From assembly GCA_905182935.1 (NCBI GenBank), contig CAJJDL010000300.1, positions 1-11,063 of the forward strand: a stretch of DNA of 11,063 nt. Reading direction: 5' to 3'. Shown here one piece after another: positions 9,401-11,063 of this stretch. The number at the start of each line of letters is the position of its first letter. Within the stretch, counting starts at the first letter, position 1. Position numbers and translations under genes: made by a program. Source of the stretch: an uncultured Nitrospinaceae bacterium. GTDB taxonomy: Bacteria; Nitrospinota; Nitrospinia; Nitrospinales; VA-1. A model generated the notes under the pieces. The model did not search any database. It saw nothing but the letters and a program-made list of their open reading frames with translations, and had not been told where the DNA came from.

Positions 9401-10033
9401 TTCAACAAAGCCGGTAATAGTTCCGTTTGAAGAAGTTTTTCCTATAAAAATATCTCCATCAGCATCAGTCCCAAATACATTTGAACCTTTAACGGTATAA
9501 GTATATTCTGTTCCAGGGATCAAACCCGCATCATCGTTGTATGAGGTATTTACAAAATTATAATTATCTTGAATTCGAGTTGATGCTCTATAAATATCAT
9601 GTCCGGTTCCTGCGCCAGTTGCTTGCGGTGTATTGGGGTCATAATTCCAATCTAAAACAACTTTATTTGGGAAAAAATCATATGAAGCGGTGAGAGCAAT
9701 ATTTTCAGGTCTTCGTTTAAAAATATTCCAAAACCCCAACTCAACTTTAATCGGTCCACCTGGGCCTTGACCAATCAAGATAGAATCCTGTTCAGTTTGA
9801 ACAATTTGGCCCACCGTAAAACTGACGGTTCCTCTCAAGGCATCACTTCCAGGGACTGAATTGATCACGCCGGTTGTATTTCCAGCGCCACCACTAACAA
9901 TCTTAAAAGTCACTTCTGCAGCTTGAGTGCCCGTTGCATTACTGTTACTTATGACAACCTGAGCTGACATTAAGCTCCCCATGAGAGCTAATGAAAAAAT
10001 ATTAGCGAAAAAACGTTTCAATTGGTTATCCAT
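3500..10033 (-). CDS. Giant T9SS-exported multidomain surface protein with LamG domain (2177 aa)
   Basis: This is a complete gene. Domains in order: signal peptide 1-24 (MSA before Gln25); a segment ending in ELGFW, about 41-102; an FN3-like domain, about 110-200; LamG/concanavalin-like domain, about 230-400, set within a carboxypeptidase-regulatory-like fold (halves about 203-228 and 480-536); two further sandwiches of that kind, about 541-600 and 635-700; a region leading to a PPGDNS motif at 896-901; a Ser/Thr-rich core, 898-1200; a CARDB-like domain, about 1220-1300; an Ig-like domain of the Big_5 type, about 1450-1555; a BACON/NEW3-like sandwich, about 1565-1650; RG-domain copy A, 1656-1762; two GWxW modules, about 1779-1941; RG-domain copy B, 1962-2069; and a T9SS tail, 2085-2177. 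It should cross the inner membrane by Sec and the outer membrane by T9SS. LamG suggests glycan or protein binding. No catalytic motif was seen. Domain names are by eye; the exact function is unknown. Confidence 0.97.
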   Translation of the reverse strand: MDNQLKRFFANIFSLALMGSLMSAQVVISNSNATGTQAAEVTFKIVSGGAGNTTGVINSVPGSDALRGTVSFTVGQIVQTEQDSILIGQGPGGPIKVELGFWNIFKRRPENIALTASYDFFPNKVVLDWNYDPNTPQATGAGTGHDIYRASTRIQDNYNFVNTSYNDDAGLIPGTEYTYTVKGSNVFGTDADGDIFIGKTSSNGTITGFVETALGTKIPFTKVRATPNWGSSVMLDGNDDYASFPANSIFDLASNNTRDSLTAELWFNTPDVKTQVLLSKGSNWKLSLKKVGSYNYLNYTQGSADITSVATIPTSEWTHVAIVKKGNTAEKGVYRFYVNGSKILFNTNQDSLIAPLTTANSDPLLMGKDGSGNNFRGNIDEFRLWSGLRDDYLGIRHNVIKGEPVLPNIDSTSITKYYNVYTPYRVSGSIAEPNLLLYNNMDVGTGNLITNAVDQALKGTLNGESDNSYWDNSIAPAYATAYTDLGGAYTIVNINYGSGKNMTVSPTKPYHVFSPTSNQAYLSDANPVRNNVSFKVTNLQSISGFVYYDSDNTKDAECGVAGVKLLQNGEFLGTVTDADGSYLIEVEPGGNIEIIPDMPDRDSTDYSAVGSFNPHSFSFTNVVQPKTANFKDTFKRTLVGQVSGGLCQLPLGPQNFARVILKSSVSCFIDTAYVDGGGKYKFADIPTMEYQLVVDVLTDGQYSPAVPNLLAIGTEFQNGGKTHNMKDAFNPLDSTWATLTTDTVDFTYYAPLSAEITDGFNKNLLGDNQFTQNKRDTIDIEVYEQYYLNEQCPLNTGWVKVRDYLGDRYKGVESDTLQFALNEKGKLRYPLMPGLPNTSASGANPYKKKFEVLASDTSEQRQTTINEWAVVLGNKPISVDFTTTAPEIPFLILRQPPGDNSSSTFTSESSSSFSLGFSFGESAGFANETSISAGVETTTLIAPFGVGMSFDVEAEISFTASTSLSGSKTSSSETTWEFATSESFSTAGSDIFVGGALNILYGTTDILSIKQDANGKNIYSVDRDFIFIPNGFATTFQYSKPYIQSYLIPELKSLVGADSSKQKDVDRWNEILAYSDSLAKVASFVENRSFDGSAGSYTKSETSTTSSSHTFETEMEINTELALGLGIKVMGIGVQNTSTVGIGMTLGSSRSSSTSNSTTIEYTLDDDDKGDDYTVDIKTDPVYGTPVFQVVAGNSSCPYEEWTNAEGVVVTNPQDEPFMQFQSASTATNVLPDGTAEYRVLLRNESVSQTTRTYVLSVVGSSNPRGAEILLNGQSGNIPYTLDYNETDTVTVTVRRPIDSDFYEFEDLRLKFAPECESNYAGVTNGYQASFTANFARPCSIVDFYNIADDWVLNDSFNDTLAVTFAGFDLSQSYFDEIELQYSPLSESNWYTIDEATIIVDTLRLDNRQYETTYWSLANLDDGVYDLRFKSVCLSGALVNLLPPKRGTVDRIKPSLLGNAEPVDNVLNQNDEIAFNFTEEVDPVSVEKINFKINDPYGVGEITAFDISSNENRVVSEFLLANRDIENHEVTVEFYGYSDLYGNIGDTVRHAFKVNRNPISWSAPEVSTTAIIGTPTKQTISLNNIGSNEKAFDITGLPDWLTVNTSEGTLNPGGNWDIVFTISPNINVGDFVDTIFAETPDGNEPLALKVSSMCEYPDWPLDKLSYQYSMNVIAKIAVLGTFSEDKYDRIAAIVDGEYRGFADLEYDSDLKEYRAYLTAYSNLANGETVEFHIWDRTNCVEWWATDKTLAFTSDGFYGEPNIPININATGEIAQQFKFSKGWDWMSFNLESSVMSLESIFEDLRPSFGDRIVNQNGFAQYAENTGWVGSLTLNPLDKRDMFMVSLAEKDSINFVGVRVGADTIPIELNQGWNWVSYLPNFNIDIASGLETLTPTENDIIKSQTEFAQYVNDVGWVGNLKRLYPGEGYKLQLENPDTLTYPYITAGESAKLGKVKIQHYDAPWDTIEWQKFQHSMNIIALVENKEQWGINNPNDVIVAMKDNEIRGYAKPEFIESMDIYRVFMTLYSDDISGESIELKFWDSDNNIIYKASDQISFSINDIIGNITEPWVLKLEPLNRGDKGYVPDTYVLDQNYPNPFNPITSIGFGVPEDAIVSLKIYNILGNEVRTLVNNQFMEAGYRNIVWNARNENGARIPSGVYFVLMNSGSFVQSKKMVLLK
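3503..3781 (-). other. T9SS type A C-terminal sorting domain (residues 2085-2177)
   Basis: The last 93 residues start with TYVLDQNYPNPFNP, continue with VSLKIYNILGNEVRTL, GYRNIVWNARNENG and IPSGVYFVLM, and end with KKMVLLK. This is the classic type A sorting tail (por secretion tail) of T9SS cargo, recognised at the outer membrane and in characterised systems removed by the sortase-like PorU. It predicts that the protein reaches the cell surface or medium and requires T9SS genes elsewhere in the genome. Confidence 0.95.
3827..4150 (-). other. RG-domain copy B in the giant protein (residues 1962-2069)
   Basis: This copy carries FQHSMNIIALVE, DVIVAMKDNEIRGYA, MTLYSDDISGESIELKFWD and the closing IIGNITEPWVL. 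It follows the second GWxW module and precedes the sorting tail, so the two RG copies bracket the GWxW pair. It lacks the cysteines of copy A. Confidence 0.75.
4211..4699 (-). repeat. Two tandem GWxW modules (residues about 1779-1941)
   Basis: Module 1 has GWDWMSFNL, then GDRIVNQNGFAQYAENTGWV, then a DMFMVSL strand. Module 2 has GWNWVSYLPNF, then NDIIKSQTEFAQYVNDVGWV, then PGEGYKLQL. The GWxW motifs are 89 residues apart; the FAQY and GWVG motifs are 88 apart. The two copies have diverged clearly, so the duplication is not recent. Such modules occur in many secreted proteins of the Bacteroidota/FCB group; their role is not known to me. Confidence 0.85.
4748..5068 (-). other. RG-domain copy A in the giant protein (residues 1656-1762)
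   Basis: The copy begins near YPDWPLDKLSYQYSMNVIAK and continues with IAAIVDGEYRGFA, then LTAYSNLANGETVEFHIWD, and ends with GFYGEPNIPI. It sits directly before the first GWxW module. C1654 lies just before it, in the CEYPDWP segment, and C1739 is inside, so a disulfide is possible. Function is unknown. Confidence 0.75.
6437..6541 (-). other. Acidic and YGTPVF/SSCP motif block (residues 1165-1199)
   Basis: The block reads DDDDKGDDYTVDIKTDPVYG, then TPVFQVVAG and NSSCPY. The string GDxxxVDI, DPVYGTPVF, SSCP looks to me like a conserved signature of very large secreted proteins and closes the Ser/Thr-rich core. The acidic cluster could bind calcium. C1197 has no obvious close partner. Confidence 0.55.
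6548..6745 (-). other. Ser/Thr-rich alternating segment 2 (residues about 1097-1162)
   Basis: A second run of the same style begins with YTKSETSTTSSSHTFETEME, passes through a Gly-rich hydrophobic centre (LALGLGIKVMGIGV) and returns through GSSRSSSTSNSTTIEY. Its layout mirrors segment 1: Ser/Thr arm, Gly/hydrophobic turn, Ser/Thr arm. About 110 residues with predicted helix (around 1040-1086) separate the two. Confidence 0.6.
7079..7342 (-). other. Ser/Thr-rich alternating segment 1 (residues about 898-985)
   Basis: Directly after the PPGDNS motif comes a low-complexity run rich in Ser, Thr, Gly and Phe (for example SSSSFSLGFSFGESAGF, then a hydrophobic IAPFGVGMSF, then EISFTASTSLSGSKTS). 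Small/polar and hydrophobic residues tend to alternate, as in amphipathic beta-strands. It leads into SDIFVGGALNILYG. No named family was recognised. Confidence 0.6.
8834..9346 (-). other. LamG/concanavalin A-like domain (residues about 230-400)
   Basis: The segment opens with SSVMLDGNDDYASFPANS, has SLTAELWFNTPD, then SEWTHVAIVKKG, YRFYVNGSK, and closes with NFRGNIDEFRLWSG. This series (LDG-DDY, E-W, W-HVA, FYVNG, G-IDE-RLW) is the standard pattern of bacterial LamG_3 jelly-roll domains, which bind carbohydrate or protein ligands and are common in adhesins and glycan-degrading proteins. Confidence 0.88.
9962..10033 (-). other. Sec signal peptide of the giant protein (residues 1-24)
   Basis: The N-terminus MDNQLKRFFANIFSLALMGS has a positive region (K6, R7) and a hydrophobic core, followed by LMSA and Gln25. 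Cleavage after Ala24 fits signal peptidase I (small residue at -1, small/neutral at -3 region). This supports the ATG at 10033 as the true start. The Gln at +1 fits the Bacteroidetes Q-rule, in which the mature N-terminus can become pyroglutamate. Confidence 0.85.
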
Positions 10034-10057
10034 TAATTGATTAAAAAAAATTGATAT
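10034..10057 (-). other. 24-base intergenic gap without Shine-Dalgarno
   Basis: Read on the minus strand this is almost pure A/T, with a run of eight T followed by AATCAATTA and the ATG. There is no purine-rich AGGAG-like site. The T-run is not preceded by a convincing GC-rich hairpin, so it is not called a terminator; it suits the AT-rich leaders of Bacteroidota. Confidence 0.6.
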
Positions 10058-11063
10058 CTACCAAACAGAAAAACCAATGTATCCATATTGAGAATGCCAT
10101 CTTGTCCAGTTTCCTGTTTCACTTCTCCATTGAAGTCGAGCACTATAATTGCCTTCTTTTTTATCTGAGACACACCAATTAGAATACCATGTATCTAAAC
10201 GAGAGTCGTTGATATAATAAAGATTCATGTGTCCATTACTATCAGGCAAGTAAGAGACGGTTCCATCGGCGGTATTCGTAAGTTTTACTCTGAGAAAAAT
10301 TCGATGATGAGTGTCATCTACCCATCCACCATCAAATTGAAGCCCGTAGCAAAACGAACCACGGGTATAAAAACTACCTTGAGCTTTGGTATCATTATGC
10401 GTGGCCGTATTCCAATCGCTACCACCATCAGTTTTAAAGTCAACCCAGGAGGTTGAATACATATAGTTGTTACCCGTTGTCACACGAAAAACACCTTTAG
10501 GGTCCATAGAGTTTTTTGCAAAAATCTTTTCTTTAATCTTAACATTTCCACCATTTTCAAAACGTGCGATCTCTTTACCATCATTACGATTAAGCAAAAG
10601 CCCATTTGGCGCCGTTATTAAATAAGACCAATCGTTTGTATTGTTTGGGATATAGGCCTTGTAGGTAGCGCCGTCTTTTTTTGTTCCTCTTATTGCATTA
10701 CCATTTGTAATAATTAATTCGTCTCTAAAAATACTGGAACCATTAACATCTAACTGTTCAGTTGGAGCGCTATCGTTGTTTATTCCAACCTTTCCATCCT
10801 CAGTTAGCATAATACCTTTCTTCCACATATTTTTGCCATCATTGCGTGGTACTATATTTAAAATTTCGTAATTATCCTCTACACCACCATCAATAGTAAA
10901 ACCTTTATCTTTTTCATGGTTTTGAAGCAAAATATTATCTGCTTGAATATCGCCCTTTACATGCAATTTTGAAGCAGGAGACGTCGTTCCAATACCCGTG
11001 TTTCCATCGGCAGGCATGGTATTTGTTGTCCCATTTAATTGTGAAATGATTGCGTAGGGGGTC
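10058..11063 (-). CDS. Fibre-like protein with GIGT stalk repeats, 5'-truncated by window edge
   Basis: The frame stays open from the stop at 10058 through the window edge. The ATG at 11017 is probably internal, because the 15 codons before it read TPYAIISQLNGTTNT and run straight into the first stalk repeat. Numbered from that Met, residues 4-31 (GNTGIGTTSPASKLHV) and 73-104 (DGKVGINN, then QLDVNG) are two copies of the motif typical of tail-fibre-like and large surface proteins of Bacteroidota, where it forms beta-structured stalks. A shorter related stretch lies at 155-168. Residues about 175-319 form a Trp/Tyr-rich globular domain that I do not recognise (GGWVDDTHHRIFLRVKLTN, then SARLQWRSETGNW), ending in GFSVW. 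There is no T9SS tail, so export by another route or as a partner of the neighbour is possible. A role as a surface fibre or adhesin is inferred. The stop lies 24 bases before the next gene. Confidence 0.9.
   Translation of the reverse strand, partial: TPYAIISQLNGTTNTMPADGNTGIGTTSPASKLHVKGDIQADNILLQNHEKDKGFTIDGGVEDNYEILNIVPRNDGKNMWKKGIMLTEDGKVGINNDSAPTEQLDVNGSSIFRDELIITNGNAIRGTKKDGATYKAYIPNNTNDWSYLITAPNGLLLNRNDGKEIARFENGGNVKIKEKIFAKNSMDPKGVFRVTTGNNYMYSTSWVDFKTDGGSDWNTATHNDTKAQGSFYTRGSFCYGLQFDGGWVDDTHHRIFLRVKLTNTADGTVSYLPDSNGHMNLYYINDSRLDTWYSNWCVSDKKEGNYSARLQWRSETGNWTRWHSQYGYIGFSVW

Noticed and set aside
10034..10057. Run of eight T on the minus strand as a terminator
   Set aside because: The sequence before it forms only a very short AT-rich palindrome (gatatc), not a stable hairpin.
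10058..10090. C-terminal GFSVW of the fibre-like protein as an outer-membrane barrel signal
   Set aside because: The final aromatic is suggestive, but glycine spacing does not fit the usual barrel signal and the rest of the protein is stalk-like rather than a barrel.

Overview
The window looks like a piece of the secretome of a low-GC, Gram-negative bacterium of the Bacteroidota/FCB group, most likely a marine lineage such as Marinimicrobia (SAR406) or Ignavibacteria. The main reason is the C-terminus of the central protein, a type IX secretion (T9SS) type A sorting tail opening with QNYPNPFNP and ending KKMVLLK. In addition, both visible signal peptides are followed by Gln, and neither internal start codon has a Shine-Dalgarno sequence. 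The phylum is inferred from these protein features; no marker gene is present.

Three genes lie head-to-tail on the minus strand and fill essentially the whole window. In transcription order they are: (1) 11063-10058, the 3' part of a fibre-like gene whose beginning is outside the window, with GIGT-type stalk repeats and an unknown C-terminal domain; (2) 10033-3500, a complete 2177-residue secreted giant with a signal peptide, an FN3-like domain, a LamG domain set inside a carboxypeptidase-regulatory-like domain, two more such beta-sandwiches, an unusual Ser/Thr-rich core, Ig-like domains, two copies of an RG-domain around two GWxW modules, and the T9SS tail; (3) 3457-1, the first 1152 codons of a secreted protein with a signal peptide, one RG-domain, nine PKD-like repeats, an Ig-like module and the start of a region that resembles the GWxW modules. 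The gaps are only 24 and 42 bases and contain no convincing terminator or promoter, so one transcript is likely.

The genes therefore look like a co-expressed set of cell-surface or released proteins, with lectin-like (LamG), adhesive (PKD, FN3) and fibre-like parts. No enzyme active site, RNA gene, CRISPR array, insertion sequence or tRNA was seen. The least explained parts are the Ser/Thr-rich core of the giant protein, the roughly 105-residue domain shared by both large proteins, and the C-terminal domain of the fibre-like protein.
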